Under the pieces are notes generated by a model that was not told where the DNA came from, ran no database searches, and saw nothing but the letters and a program-made list of their open reading frames with translations. A stretch of 64,000 bases of DNA, taken from NCBI GenBank assembly GCA_037178975.1, contig JASJZH010000006.1, positions 7,874,001-7,938,000 of the forward strand, written 5' to 3'. This DNA comes from Oscheius tipulae (Eukaryota; Nematoda; Chromadorea; Rhabditida; Rhabditidae). Made by a program: the position numbers and the translations under genes. The number at the start of each line of letters is the position of its first letter. Positions within the stretch are counted from its first letter, which is position 1. Below, piece after piece: positions 21,031-34,529 of the stretch.

Positions 21031-24000
21031 ATGTCGCATGATGACGACGAACGCAAGTCCCTTAAGGTGGGTAATTTATATTAGATTACTTCTTCTGGGT
21101 GCCCCCTCCCCCATTGATTCCGGCTTTGTCCTTCCGCTTAAAAGCTTTGGAAATCCAAATAGAGCTAATATGTTTTGGGGTCATTCGGACACCAGCTGAT
21201 GTTCAATCGGCTTTGACAGATTCTGTCGCTTTTTGCGGGCTTAGTTTACGAACGTCTTTCACTTCCTGAGGGGAAAAGTCATTAATTTTGGCCGAAGACC
21301 TCGTAGCACGCCATGGAGTGATAGTAGTGGCTAGCGGGAGTTATATTCTACATGGGAATGCCAACCTCTGGACTTTGGTACCCTGATTCAGATCTGCTTT
21401 TGGCTGGTGAGCGTATTTATGAGGTTAAACTATCCCTCTGATGACCGTTTCATTTCCCCTCACCACCTCGTTTAAAAACACAATGCATCACAGTCTGCAA
21501 CGTTTCACCAGTCAATTGTCGGCACAGATTTTCGGACGTTTTTGCCTATCAACAAACCACCCAGTCAGGGACGAGGCAAAATGTGACAAAAAGTGGGAAA
21601 AAGAGAAAGACAAGACAGACACTTAAGAGGAGGAAGGAGCGGGAGTCTTTTCACACCAGCCGGATGCCTCCAAATTAGAAGAAGAGGGATAGCAGTCTGG
21701 CTCATCCTCCCCAAGGAATACATTATTTTGCTGGTTCTGAATGCCGCAAGTGCACATTTTAACCGAGAGGGCTTATTGTGCCCTTTTTAGGGGGATTCCA
21801 GTCACCTCTCCAGGGATAGTTTTTGGGCTGATTTGTATCGCTGGGAGCGTTCCGGTTTCAGCTGCGAGCCGCTCACACAGGCAAAGTCGGCGGCAAACAG
21901 TAAGCACACAATCGATCAACTCGAGTATCTATGAGTTTCGAGACTTGCCGTATTTGCTCAGGTTCTACTGGTAGAAAAATGTACATGTACGCACTTTTTT
22001 CGTCAACTGGTGTCATTCGGCAGTACCCAGAGCGTAAACATTTACCCCATTCTAAATCAGGATGACCTTTTTTGGTGGAGGACGGCGGCTAAAAAGAAGA
22101 AGCGCCCTTTTGCTATTTAAATCTCTGGCCCTTAAAGGAAGATAAATGATAGCCCATTACTTCCCTTGGGAGCCGTTTCTCAATCTGATTGTTTTGAGGG
22201 GCAAAAGATGGCCTGCTAATATTTTGTTGTTTCGCACTTTATCTTTATGGTTTATTTCTGTTCCGCCGCGATAAGACTATTAGTCCTACCTATTTTCAAC
22301 AGAAAATTGACCACCTTGCGCATTCCCACGGCCTATGCCGGTGCATGTCTTTCTGGAAGTTTAAGGTGTTACTTTTCCTTTGACCATGATGATTCATTAA
22401 TGTTGCAGAGACAAAAAAAGGAGTATCGAGATGAAAAGAAGCGGGCCACACAGCAGCTCGTCACTGCTTTGGCCGACCCGACGATCATCGTTATGGCCGA
22501 CTGGCTCAAGGCACGGCTTTGCAAACATCTCAAGAGCTTATTTGGCATATTCTAGGTGCGGGGGACGCTGCGGAAATGGAGTAAATACTACTGCGTGCTG
22601 AAGCCCGGAATCTTGATTTTGTACAAGTCGAGTAAGGTTTGTCTTTCCGAACGAGCCATTTGTCACGCGACAAGTTTTTTTTGTTCGAGGGGAAGAAGAA
22701 ATTGTAGATGCCTTCTCGGGGGAAGCGAGAGCGCATCAAATTTCGGAAGAGGACGCTTGGAAAACCAAAACACAAATACTGATTGCAGCAGAATCATTGG
22801 ATCGGGACGGTACTTCTGAACACTTGTGAACTCATCGAGAGACCCTCGAAGAAGGATGGCTTCTGTTTCAAACTTTACCAAGTATTTTTGCCGTCGTGAA
22901 CATGTTTATTTTGTCTCTGCAGCCGTTGGATCAGAGTATCTGGGCCAACTGTGGACCACTAGGTGAATCAACCAAATTCTCCCTGCAACATCTGCCGACT
23001 ACACATTTGATATGTCGTGCTGCCAGTGATCAAGTCAGTTACAAACATATATCGATTGCTTTTCGCCTGATTATGTCTCTTATGTCTGCGAATAGCTATC
23101 GAGCACGCGGTTTTTTTTTATTTCCCCTTCCGTCGCACAGTTGCATCTTCTTAAAAAACTGTCTCAAGCCATTTTATTGGCCTTCTCTTTGAGCAGGTGG
23201 TAACTGTTCATGTTTTCCGTCTATTCTTGTGGTCAACCCACCTGACCAGATTCTTAACCGGTTCTATCTAGCCTATAGCATCAGTAAAACCGTTCGACTT
23301 GAGCTAGCACATTCACCTATTACCTTTTTTTTTCAAAGTCATCCCAACTCACAGATCCACTCATACCCAGAAAAAGCCACATACACCCTAGTTTGGCCGC
23401 TTTTCCATATATCCAGAGGAAAAAACATGTCATGCGCATTTCTCATGCTGTCATCTTTTTCAGGCAGGAAGGTGTTGGATGGACGCATTGGAGTTGTCTC
23501 TCCGCTGCACTGGTCTATTAATGAGAACAATGCATCAGGTAATTTATCTTGGATATTGGATGAAACCATCGTCTTCTTTCAGCTTAATGATCAGAAGCAG
23601 AACGAGGCCTCAACTGTTGTGGCCAAGGATAACGAGAGTGAGGGAGACCCTGAGACGGCTGAGAACAATCAGGATGGCAGGAAGTACTCTGAGACCGAGG
23701 CCGAAAAACACTTTGATGGTTGGGCAAAAACTATTTGTCAGAATGAACTCCGTTTTCAGATATCGATGAGAGGGAGCCAGTCGAGGAGGAAATTGAATCA
23801 GATGGTGAGAGTGGAAAAGAATCCAATTGGATCGAGAGCGAGAGGGAAAGTGTGAGTCATTCTTATTGTTTTTTTTCCAATTTTTTTTGTTTAGTTTGGT
23901 CAGCAGACTAATCAGACGGAGGAAGTGGCCGATGAAAACAAATCGCTCATTTGGGCACTGCTCAAACAAATCCGTCCCGGAATGGATCTCTCCAAGGTTC

Positions 24001-25901
24001 GGGTCCGGAAGTACGTGTGAAAATGGCCTTTTTTCCAGGTGGTGCTTCCCACGTTCATTCTGGAGCCGAGATCGTTCTTGGAAAAGTTAGCCGATTACTA
24101 CTATCACATAGACTTGCTAACCGAGTAAGACGAGTCAATTTCAGTTTTGAGAGTATGTTTTAGAGCAGCTGAGGAGCCTGATCCGTATCAAAGAATAATT
24201 AAAGTCACAAAATTTTATCTCTCCGGCTTCTACAAAAAGCCAAAAGGTCTCAAAAAGCCGTATAATCCAATTTTGGGAGAAACCTTCCGCTGTTGCTGGA
24301 AACATCCCGACGGGTCCACTACTTTCTATATTGCTGAACAGGTACGGCTGGGAATATAAGGAAGAAAACCTGGTTTAGGTATCCCATCATCCGCCAATCT
24401 CCTCCATTTTCCTTACCAATCGCAAAGCCGGTTTTAATATTTCGGGCACAATTCTTGCTAAAAGCAAATTTTACGGGAACAGCATCTCCGCCATCATGGT
24501 TGGAAACTTAAAGTGAGCAAAATTTCTCTACCGTACGGTATTGTCTTCTAGAGTGACCTTTTTGAAAAGAGGTGAAAGCTACTCCGTTACTCTTCCCTAT
24601 GCAAACTGCAAAGGGATCATGTTAGGAACGATGACCATGGAATTGGCTGGACCGGTTGGTAGCCAAGTTTGCGCCTATCAGGCAGCATTTAGGTGACAAT
24701 CACATGTGAAAACACCGGCTATTCTTGTCAACTGGATTTCCAGCTAAAACCTTTCATTGGAGGTGTCATGAACAAGATTGCGGGAAAGTTCAAGTACGGT
24801 AGGGAAGAGCTGGCTACACTCGAAGGTTTCTGGGACGGAACTATCAACATTAAAGAGAAGAAAGTAGGCTTGTTGTATTCCTAAGAATAGTTTTGACTTA
24901 GAATGAAACGCTGCTATGGAATCCTTCCCCGGATATTATCAAGAATCGTCTGCCTCGCTATGAGATCGAGTACCAATCCCTGGATAATTTTGAGTCTAGA
25001 AAGTAAGAAAACCTTATTTTGTGTTCACAAAGTCTCTTCAGACTCTGGAGCCAAGTCACGGCTGCCATTCTCGAAGAAGATCAGTACAAAGCTACTGAGG
25101 AAAAGACTAAACTAGAGGAAGATCAGCGCGCTCGCGCCCGATCCAACGTTCCTCACAAGAACAAGTTCTTCGAGAAAAGGGGAGATGTCTACGAGTACAT
25201 CCACACAGAGTTGGTTACCATTAGTGACATTTAGTGAAAAAGTTTTAGATCCCGTCCGTGGGACGATCATGATGACATCGAGCAGCGTGAGTACAACTAC
25301 CACATTTATACCAAGTCCAAAGTCAAGAAGCCGAAGAAACAGCAGGGAAGGAGCCAAAGCATTGTGAGATTATTTCCTTTTGTTCAATGGTTCTTTGAAG
25401 GCTTCTGGTATGTCGACGGACAGTGATGCTGACAAGAATCCGGAGCCACAGCCAGTGACAACCACTATGGTCAGCGCGAAAGAAGTGGAGGAGCTCAAAG
25501 CGATGATCAAGGTATCTTACTATTTACACCTTTTGTATACGCCATCTTGATTGAATTTGTCCAAACCCGCTCCTATGTCCACATCCTGCTCGCTCTCCTC
25601 ATATTGTCGTTGTGATATTGATCCTTTTGCAAATTTAAGCACGCCAAATTTTGGTTTGCTTTCTCGGGCTAAAGTACAAATTGACCAAGATCATTGATTT
25701 GCATGGACCACATAGACCACATCTTGGATCTTTCAGTGTTTGTCGGAGCAAATGGAAAGGAACGTCCGACGACTTGAGCACAGTGTCGAACAATCGGTTC
25801 GTGACAACATTCCCTCAATGCAACAGATCTTGTTCATGGTCTTCCTCTTTGCTATACTTCATGCCGCTCTGCTCTCCTGGCTTTCTGGTAGCCGCAAGTA
25901 G
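21031..25901 (+). CDS. ORP5/ORP8-type oxysterol-binding-protein-related protein, membrane-anchored
   Basis: Exon 1 (21031-21066, MSHDDDERKSLK) joins exon 2 (22409-22510) in phase across a 1.34 kb intron. Order of domains: basic segment QKKEYRDEKKR, LADPTIIVMADWLK, PH domain (VRGTLRKWSKYYCVLKPG, KKDGFCFKLYQPLDQSIW, GRCWMDALELSLRC), acidic linker, ORD domain with KPYNPILGETFRC and the family signature EQVSHHPP, then GFWDGTINIKEKK, a coiled stretch, and a C-terminal transmembrane anchor (ILFMVFLFAILHAALLSWL). Stop 25899-25901. Known role: ORP5/8 are ER tail-anchored proteins exchanging phosphatidylserine and PI4P at ER-plasma membrane contacts. The intron at 22511-22555 begins with GC, not GT. 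Confidence 0.92.
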
Positions 25902-26539
25902 CCTTTTCCCGTTCATAATATGAAGAGTAAAGTAATTGATGTCAAAACTTCATTTTATATTCCCAGACGTTAAAAACTAGAGTATTTGTGATTTCTTCAA
26001 GGCAGACTTCTATGAGATAGGAGCCAAATAGTTAGTTCAAGTTGAGAAACTTTCGGAAATCGTACTGCTGATTGCATATTTCTCTGAAACTTGGATAAAA
26101 TGGACGTCTCTACTACAAAACAGTCCTCTCTTTAACAGGCACACAGCATAGTTTAAAATTTATGTTTGTAGCATTTATTAGAGAATACTAACGGTTGGTT
26201 TATATCTACATTATTGACCGATGGCGTGTTTACAGATCTTACGGTGGCATATGACGATAGCAGAATGTCGAACACGGACCCGACTCGCTGGCTCTTCTAC
26301 ACTGTTATGTGTATCCTCAAACGGAGCGCCTTTCCCTTTCACGCAAACTTGTGTGCGAATGTTCACGGTATCACTACTGCCTCTGTATGGTTTAAGCGGA
26401 AGTTCGGTATTGTTCTGTTGGTAGTAGTGCAGGATCAAGATTGGAAGACAAACAGAGAGTTTATTGATATGATTGCACTCGGATATTGACACCCTTTTAC
26501 TGATACCCTTTGGTTGCACTCGAAATACAACAAGAAGGA
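25902..26539. other. Convergent intergenic region
   Basis: It lies between the 3' ends of the ORP gene (+) and the SOSS-B gene (-). No gene seen; it contains the SOSS-B poly(A) signal. Confidence 0.4.
26460..26465 (-). terminator. Poly(A) signal (AATAAA on minus strand) of SOSS-B gene
   Basis: TTTATT on the plus strand about 75 nt beyond the minus-strand stop codon. Confidence 0.5.
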
Positions 26540-27257
26540 CTAAACTGGTCGTGTTCTAGGATCATGGGCTCCTCGTCTGGGTGAGGGTCCTGTCTGCGGA
26601 GTAAAGCCCGGTCTTCTAGCGATTCCTAAGCCTCCACGTCCTACTCGTCTGGGATCTGTGACTCCTCCTGTCAACTGAAATGAGAACAATGCAAAGAAAA
26701 AGACAAATAAGCAAACCTCTCCTTCTTCCGGTGCTAATCCCTTTTTCTGCCTTTCAAGAGCGGCATATTCCGTCCTGTACTCACTCATATTCGGTATCTC
26801 TACATAGTTCATGCAGAACTCTCCTATTCTTTGAAGTTCTGACGCACGATTGGCCTGAAGATGTAGTGACCCCTGCAAAAGTGTTTTGCCCTGCTCCCTG
26901 GAGTACTTACTCGATGAATCTGCAAGAATCCGTTCCTTAATCGCAAAATATCTCCGGGCTGTAAGATTTTATATAGATTTTGTTTTTTTTTGTACCTGGA
27001 AGGCATCGATCGCCTCTTGGTGACGGATTGTAAGATTCACGGACCCGGTTGGATCTCCGACTTTCAGAGTTTGTAGTTGGTCTCCATTAGAGAGTCTGAA
27101 TGAGGAATCTGAATTGAAATGTGAAATTGAAAATATATGACCAACTTGTCTCGATCACAATCATCCGAACATTCAAGCCTCGATCGTGAGTTATAGGATT
27201 CAGTTGTCCAATAGCCAGATATTCTTCCCGATGAGAACCGTGATTTGACCCGTACAT
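26540..27257 (-). CDS. SOSS complex subunit B (NABP1/2, hSSB) single-stranded-DNA-binding protein
   Basis: ATG at 27255-27257. Exons read LNPITHDRGLNVRMIVIET, then LQTLKVGDPTGSVNLTIRHQ, PGDILRLRNGFLQIH, and GSLHLQANRASELQRIGEFC continuing to NYVEIPNMSEYRTEYA, with a Gly/Arg/Pro-rich tail and stop at 26540-26542. These match the OB-fold of human SSB1 along its length (blocks [46 protein letters not shown], from memory). Known role: ssDNA binding in the SOSS complex for double-strand-break signalling and transcription termination with Integrator. The start was chosen because it gives the expected short N-terminus. Confidence 0.88.
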
Positions 27258-29105
27258 TTTGTGTATTTGAGAAAGAGATCAGAATGATAAGAACAAGCCA
27301 TTTGCTGCACGATGTTTGAAGAAATCGATAGATGCGCGTCAAGACTCGAACCAAAGCTGCCGAGCTGAAAAGATGGAGCGAACAAAAGAAGGAATGTAAA
27401 CCATCGGCTGAAATTATCCAAAAACAGTCGACTGGCCCCATTCGAAGAGTAAAGGCATGAACGAGTGAAGGTATTCCATTTTATGCTGACCAGGGTGGGC
27501 ATCTGGTCGGTTCTTGCGCACGCACTCGCTATTCAAAACATATCATAGCTGAAAGTTGCAATTATGCACTATGCATATAGGGCATCTGTTAAACCGTATG
27601 CGCCGAGCGATTTTTAGATTTTTGGCGATCCTTCGGGCTCCATCGCTCTAAGAACTGTTGGTTTAACGCATGGGAAGCAAACTTACAAAGAAACTGTCTA
27701 CGACAACTTGTTTTCGTATTCTATCGCGTTGAGTTGGAGAGAGAGAGAAGGAACTTGTCGAATTCCGGATTCTTAGGGGTATTATCTTGTAGAGATCGAC
27801 GAGTACAATAACGAGTTGACTAACAATCCGTTAAAAAAGTTCGTGGTCGAGCTACAGCGCTTCGAAAATTGGAATTTTAACTTTAACGTTTGAATTTCCC
27901 CACAAAATTTGGTATGTACGCAAAAAGTTCGTCAATGACATTTTTAATGCGACGAGCAATTATTTTTGTGTACTCGCTATTTTTTGTCTCAAACAGACAG
28001 CGAGGGCGGCTGCCGAATGCAGCCAGCCCGAGGGCGTATAATTCTGCCGCCTTGGTACATCGGAAAGTCTCCAATATCAAAAACAACCGCCTATCCCTAC
28101 ATCTGTCGATCTCTAGTATTAGTAAATCAGTTGGGTAGCTTGGGGGTTTGTGCGTTTCCCGTGCCTTACTACGACAACAACCTCAGGGGCTAAAACGCGA
28201 TAGTTTTCCCGCATTTTAAACCAACTTGAACGTGACGACTATTTGTTTCGCTGATAAGTTAGCCAGTAGTAGTTTTTGTGTCAATAAATTTCTCTAACTC
28301 TTTATACTTTATAGGTAGGCATGGGTCTTATTCGTCCGTGTTAAGCTCAGTTTTAGCATGTCTGTCCGTAAAGACGAGCTCAGCCGTCTCAAGCAGGAGC
28401 CAAGCTCGACTTGCTAAATTTTTTGATCTCTCGTCTTCCTTTCAAGGTTTCAAACAGAGTAACGCTTAGATCAGATCAAATTTCAGTGGTTTCATCCCAG
28501 CTCATCCTCTCCTCTCGAAGATCGTCGCCTCAATTCTCTTCACGTTATCTCTTTATAAAAGCTTTAGTTAAGAACGTTGTACTGTACTCTCAATCAGGGG
28601 CACACTTTCGGGAAAGTGGAAGTAGTCAAGATTGCTTTGCGGACACTTCTCATCGTACTTCGGTTTTAATCTATACATGATCTTGTACTCCCGTTGACCA
28701 AGGTTCAAACCTTCAGCACGCTGCTCAGATATAACAGGGTTACAATTAAGGGTAATGCGCCTGACTAGCTTCGCCTAGAAAACACGAATGATTTCAATAT
28801 TTATGACTGAGTCACCCTGCAGATTATATGATCACACAAGCTTGACAGTTGGGTTCTATCACACCGGGTAGGCAATATTTTAAGGTAGAAATGAAAAAAG
28901 CATAATATTTGAGTTTTAAGGCGAATATGATACACAAGGGGGGGGATAATGACACATATGCTGTTACCGGTAACGTTTTTGAAATAGTCTGAATAGGGAC
29001 CCGCGTTTTAGTAGTTGGCTTGTAAGAGAGGAAGTAAGGTACAAAAGAAATAGAAAGATGGCAAGTGTTTTGAGGTATATTAACGATTGATATGTTCTAA
29101 GTGAG
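27258..29105. other. Intergenic, no gene seen
   Basis: It includes the SOSS-B upstream region. A short plus-strand frame at about 28359 (MSVRKDELSRLKQEP) has no supporting exons. Confidence 0.35.
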
Positions 29106-32100
29106 CTAGGTAGGGACTGAGGAGCTGACATTAACGCTTTCGATCCTTTTCCACATCTCTATTATGTCTGTGAAGTGCTTGTTCTGCCATGTACGTGATT
29201 TCTTCGCTATTTCGACTATGGTTTCCGGCTTGTACTCTGAATGAATTGTGCCGAGAGTCTCCAACTGAAGGGGAAAATGAAAAATGAGAAAGGCAGAGCG
29301 TACCTTTTCTTCCGCGAATCGAAACAGGTCGAACATCATGTGGTAACATTGGTGAAACTGCTGAGCGGCAGTGGCACAAGGCTCGCAGAAATAGAACTCC
29401 TAAAATATTAGAACGGTTTGAAGACGAAGAAGCCTTCTTACTGTGGCAATCAGTGGCTCCAATTCCTCTTCATCTTCCTCTCTGGGACGAGCCCGCAACT
29501 TGTCAGCGTACTGGAAGGTTTCTCTGTCGTAGCCTTGTCGTCCAAGCAGTTGGACCACCTTTTCGACCTGCTTCTTTTCGCTCTTGCATGCCTGAAAACT
29601 TTGAGTAATGAAATGAAGAGGGTTCTTTGGAAAATTTGAGCCTCAACATTACACTCGGGTGAGAACATCACATATTCTAATCGTAGTCTTATGTTATTAC
29701 TTCCCTGAACAGATTTGGGGAAACAGCCTATGTTAATTGATTCCTGCCTACATTCTAAGCAAACGAGTGTCTGGGTCGGTTTGAACATATTATCTTTGCA
29801 GGATCCAAAAAGATGTATTTAAAAAAAGAAGTTTATGCTGAGACCTGGGACCCGTCAATCTGAATCAGAATAAGAAAGCCAGTCCCGCTGGAAAGGTAAA
29901 CGGCATGTTCTAGGGAAGGAAAGAGCTAAGAAGAATGTTGCAGAATAAAAAGTAAAAAGCTCACTTGACAAAGGAGAGAGATGAATCCACTGGCACCCTT
30001 TTGAGTCTCCGTGACAATCAACCTCGTATAGTCTTTGATGACATCTTCCATGTCCTCTTTAATGGTTGACCTCAACTTGCTCATGCACTCGCCGTTGATC
30101 TTTTCAATGTCCGTGTACGCTTTCAGATAGTTCCAGTCTGAAAATGAACGTAAACAGGACAACAGATATTTTTACCATTCTTCTCCTTGATCAGTTGCAG
30201 ATGCTCTAGAGTGAGAGCATGATCAATTACTTCTCGGTAAAGAATGTAGAGCGACATGCGACGTTGATCAAGAAGCAAGTTTCGTCCCTCGTTTGGATCG
30301 TGCTTGGTTTCTTCTGCAAAAGTTTCCAAATAAGAAAATGATCAAAACTACCTTCGGGAACTATCAAGGCATTACTGTCCGTCAGTTCAGAAGTCATTGC
30401 CGGAAACAGATCAGCTAGCGGAACTTCAGGCTCGACTATGGACTCGGATCTTGACTGTTTGATGAACTTGACCGCAACTTTGTAGTATCCAGAAGAGATT
30501 TGCTCGCACCAACCAGAGTACTGAGGTTTTATGATAACTAAATGAAATCATGGTCTTACCGTGCTGCTGTTCTTGTACGTGACATTCTTGGTTGTTGGAT
30601 CTACGCGAGGAGGAAACTTTTGGAGCATGTTCGGGTTGTCCACTTTCCAGAGGGCACAATCGTCACGGAAAAGTTCGGATTTGTTCACAACAAAGCAGCC
30701 TTTCTGAAACAAAAGATCTATGCCTCCTAAAAAAAAAGTTAACCGTGATGTTTCCATCAGCTTGGGAGAATTTGTTCAAGCGCTGTTTGATGGCTTCTGT
30801 GTTGAATTCCGGGAATGATTTTCTGATAGGTGGCTTGAAACCTTCCACACCATTGAACTTTGGCTGTCCTGGAATTATATATATGGCTGATAAATTCTGT
30901 GCACTGAATCACATGAGTTACACTATGGTTAACCTGGTCTTTTCAATAATCTGTTGTCAAAGGTTTTTTTTTAACCAAATGGCAAAATCGAACTGTCAGC
31001 TGTTCTATCTCTAAATTTTATCTATTCTAACTGAACTGTACTGGTCCATAACAAATAGACCTTGTCCTCTAAGAATGGCCTGTTACCTATTCATTCGGCC
31101 TGTATCTTGACAAGATTTTTTTTCCCCGTACATTTGTCCTTTTAATAGAATGTGAGTCAGACTCACCATTTTCTTGCTTTGCCTGCTCGTGCCACTGCTG
31201 CATAAATCTCTTCTTCGGATTCACGACAACCTCTTGATGAGGTTCTTCCTTGACGACTGTTGGCTCAGAAATCTCCTCTTGCTTCAAACCGTTTTCGTAC
31301 CCTTCCTGGTCAATAAGTCGGAGCTCGTACCTGAACAGAAGGTAGAATAACCAAAGTTTGAAACACCATACCCAGAGTCTCGCCTCTCTTTGTTTTTCTT
31401 ATGCTTGTGCTTTTTTGGCCGTCGATCGTCTTCCCAGTCACTGTCATCCTCTTCATGTTTCCGCTTCTTCTTTTTCTTCTTTTTCTCCACGCATTCGTCC
31501 GTTGATTTTCTCGGGAGTTTGATGATCAACTTTGGGAGTTTTGGACCAAGTTCCGCGCTAGAAACAGAAAGATAAAAAAAGACGAACCTTCTAATACCTA
31601 TGACTGTTCTGCTCGGAGTGCTTGTATTCAGAACCTTCTTGCTTGAAACAATTGGAATCCGTTGATGGAAGAGCTTCAGTTTTGATGAAGTTGCAGACAA
31701 ATCGAGCACGTTTCCGTCTCCTCAACGATTCCGCCAAGGTGACAATCTCTGGCTCAGCTAGCCTCGCAGCAGCTTGACAAGCTTCTGCATGTACGGATGC
31801 GGGTAGAAGGTTTGCGGATGGAATCGCTGGTCGGTTCTCAACAGGTCGCTTCTTCAACAGCACATTGCGCCAAAGATCTTGTTGAGGGTGTTCCTGGGGA
31901 ACGGCGAATCCCACGCCTGGCACATAGATGTTTTTGTTGCGGTCAGCTGATTGACTTGCAAGCCTTGACAGCTTTTCTTTGACCTGGAATTGACAGTTAT
32001 AAAATCAGTTTAGCCGTTTCTTTGTATTCCTACTTTTCTGTGTCTCTATGTCTCTCTGTTTCTTTTTGCTCGTCTTTTTCTCTCTCTGATGTGTACCAAA

Positions 32101-34529
32101 CTAACTTCCTGATCCAGCTGCTCCTTCATGTCAAGTTTTGTCAAACTATGCTCATCTTCATCTTCAAACGAATACGCATCGTCTAAAAGAAGTTCTCTCT
32201 CAAAACAGTAATCAAGCGCACCTTTTGCCTCGGCAGCTGCTCCATTATCCATTCTGTAGCTAGCCATTCGTTTCTGCTTATAGATCGGAACCTTGTTAGA
32301 CCTTGCTGCCATTCTCTCAGCGAAACTTTTCTTCGGTGGCTTCAACGCTGCTATTGGGGCCTTGAAAGGGTCTATAACTGTTGAATTATTACAACAACAC
32401 AATTTACTTACCCATGCTCACTGATTTTGTTGGAGAGTCAAAAGAGTTAGATGATTTTTGGGGCGATACCATAGGAGCAGGTGCAGGAGCCGGTGCCGGA
32501 AGGAATGGTGTTGAAGAGGGAGTAGGTCGCAAAGAGGCCGGTTCTTCTTTTAGAAAACCCGTTGGAGAGTCTGGAGGAGTAAACTGAACCAATAACTGAG
32601 AGAGTATGGATGAAAATCTACCTGGACAGGACTAAGACCACCATCTGCTACAGTTTCTCCGAAAACGCCAAAAAGTCCAGCATCATCGGCTTCTTGGGCG
32701 GGAAAGTGAGTGAACAGTTCCTGGGTGACATCGTGGTCGTCAGCCTCCTCATCATTTGTCCTGAAACGTCTTAAATCAACGTTGCAATGCGGTTCAAATG
32801 AGCATATTGGGGACAAGCACGACATCTAGAACGATCACTAGCCACACTCACTGTTGTGCAAACCTCTTTGTCGGCGGAGCAGAAGGCGGTGGAGGTCCCG
32901 TCGCTGGAGCAGGCAAGGATGTCGAAATGACACATTCCGACTTTGATCTCTGAACCTCCTTCGGCTGTGGCGTTCGTTTGTCGAATATCAGTAGCTCGGT
33001 TGGATCTATCGCCTCCAACTCGGCATTTGACATGACCCGAGAGGAATCGAGCACGGTGGGTAGAACACTGAATTTGAAAGATGAAAGATGGTGAGGCCAG
33101 ATATCGCACCTCGATGTGCTTGTGCTCGGCTCACATACTACGGCCGTGTCGTTAATTTTCGCAACAGCCGGGCTGTTTTTTGCAGATAGATCGAACGCCA
33201 GCGCCTGAACAAAATTTTTGGATATTTTGAAGTAGCACACCTGTGGCGTATGAATAGTGCTACCGACATCGATTTCATGCGGCGTGGATGTGGACTGATG
33301 CGAAGACGAGGCATTGGATAGAGGTTGTACATTAATGGGAGATTCCTTAAACCGTTACTTTGTCAGATATGGCGAAAAACATACCACTACTTCTGGTTTG
33401 GAATGCAAATATTTTGCAGCCGACAGTTTGCTGGCAATCAAGTTTGGAAAAATGTTGCTAGACGAGCTACCATTAACTACAGATGCCTGGAGACTCTGTT
33501 GTGCTAACTGGCTGTAATAGATCATCAATAAGACAAAAGTTCAGAGCAACTCACAAGTTTTTAACATCGGCTACACTAGACAAGTAGAGACTGGGAAGCA
33601 TTGCGGCTACTTTGGCCTAAAAACGATTATCTGGATGAGGAACAAGTGGTACTGACCTGGTTGACCTGATCCACCAACCATGCTTGTTGGTTAGAGTGTT
33701 GGGCAGCTGCTACATATTGAGCAAGATCAGCCGGGTTGATGGCGGTCGGCAGGATGGCTGCCGGTATCGTGGAGAATTGAGAAAGAGCGGATAGGAAAGA
33801 GGCTTCCAGATTGGTTCCAGCATTTGCGAGTCCTGAAATGGTGTTATTTTAATATATTCGCACGGTCACGTTTCAATTAGTCTCTGGAAAAGACATTCTC
33901 ATCTTTTGCGGAAAGGTCAGATTTGTCATAAGCATGTATCACTGTGGCGCGATCTTACTCATCGAAAAAAGTTTCACCAAAAAATGACAGAATCAAAAAT
34001 CTGCTTTAGCATCCGATGAACACAAGCTGCATGTGAGCAAATAAATGTAAATTCAAAGAGGCTTTTAGGGGGATGTTGCCTCCAAAGTCACCAAAAATGA
34101 GAAAAACGTATAATTTTTACAGATCAAAAAATTTTGAGGTCAAAGATCAAGTTTAACTTGTCATAACTTTGAACTTTTCATAGTTTACAAAATATATAAA
34201 ACTAAGAAAAAGTTAATATTTTCGTAATATTCTTCTAGTTTGTCCATTTTTTTTCTCGTCTAACCTTTTCTGGGGAACACAAACAGGAAAGTAAGCGAGC
34301 CCTACCGTATGCCTGTCACCAAGAAACGAATAATCATAATAATGATTGTTCATTATAATGTGGGAAAGTGACTGGAAATAATGACGCAGACTCTCATCAT
34401 CCTAATTGGTACAAAAACACCCATTTCAGGCTGCACTTTTCCGCTATTTGGGTCAAATGAGTCAATCCCACCTGCAAAAGCTGCTGGAAACTGAAATCCT
34501 GGTAGGAGATGTTTATTGTTGTGGTCCAT
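29106..34529 (-). CDS. Large nuclear protein, possibly QSER1/PRR12-like (DUF4211)
   Basis: ATG at 34527-34529 (MDHNNKHLLPGFQFPAAFAG) joins exon 33657-33832 over a 640 nt intron, and a chain of about 18 exons runs to TAG 29106-29108. The N-terminal half is low-complexity (Ala/Gln/Ser/Pro) with repeated Ala-Pro near 32480; the middle has a basic cluster (KKKKKKKRKHEEDDSDWEDD, likely a nuclear signal). The C-terminal part is folded: GCFVVNKSELFRDDCALWKV, TYKNSSTYSGWCEQ, YYKVAVKFIKQSR, EKNDWNYLKAYTDIEKI, paired cysteines LVCLECRQ, and FCEPCATAAQQFHQCYH. That order resembles the C-terminal region of QSER1/PRR12 as I remember it. Gene extent is well supported; the family call is tentative. Confidence 0.7.

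Noticed and set aside
28359-28418. Short plus-strand frame MSVRKDELSRLKQEP
   Set aside because: Looks like a first exon but no donor or downstream exon could be found.
28700-28725. GGTTCAAACC resembling a tRNA T-arm
   Set aside because: No matching A box, anticodon arm or acceptor stem around it.
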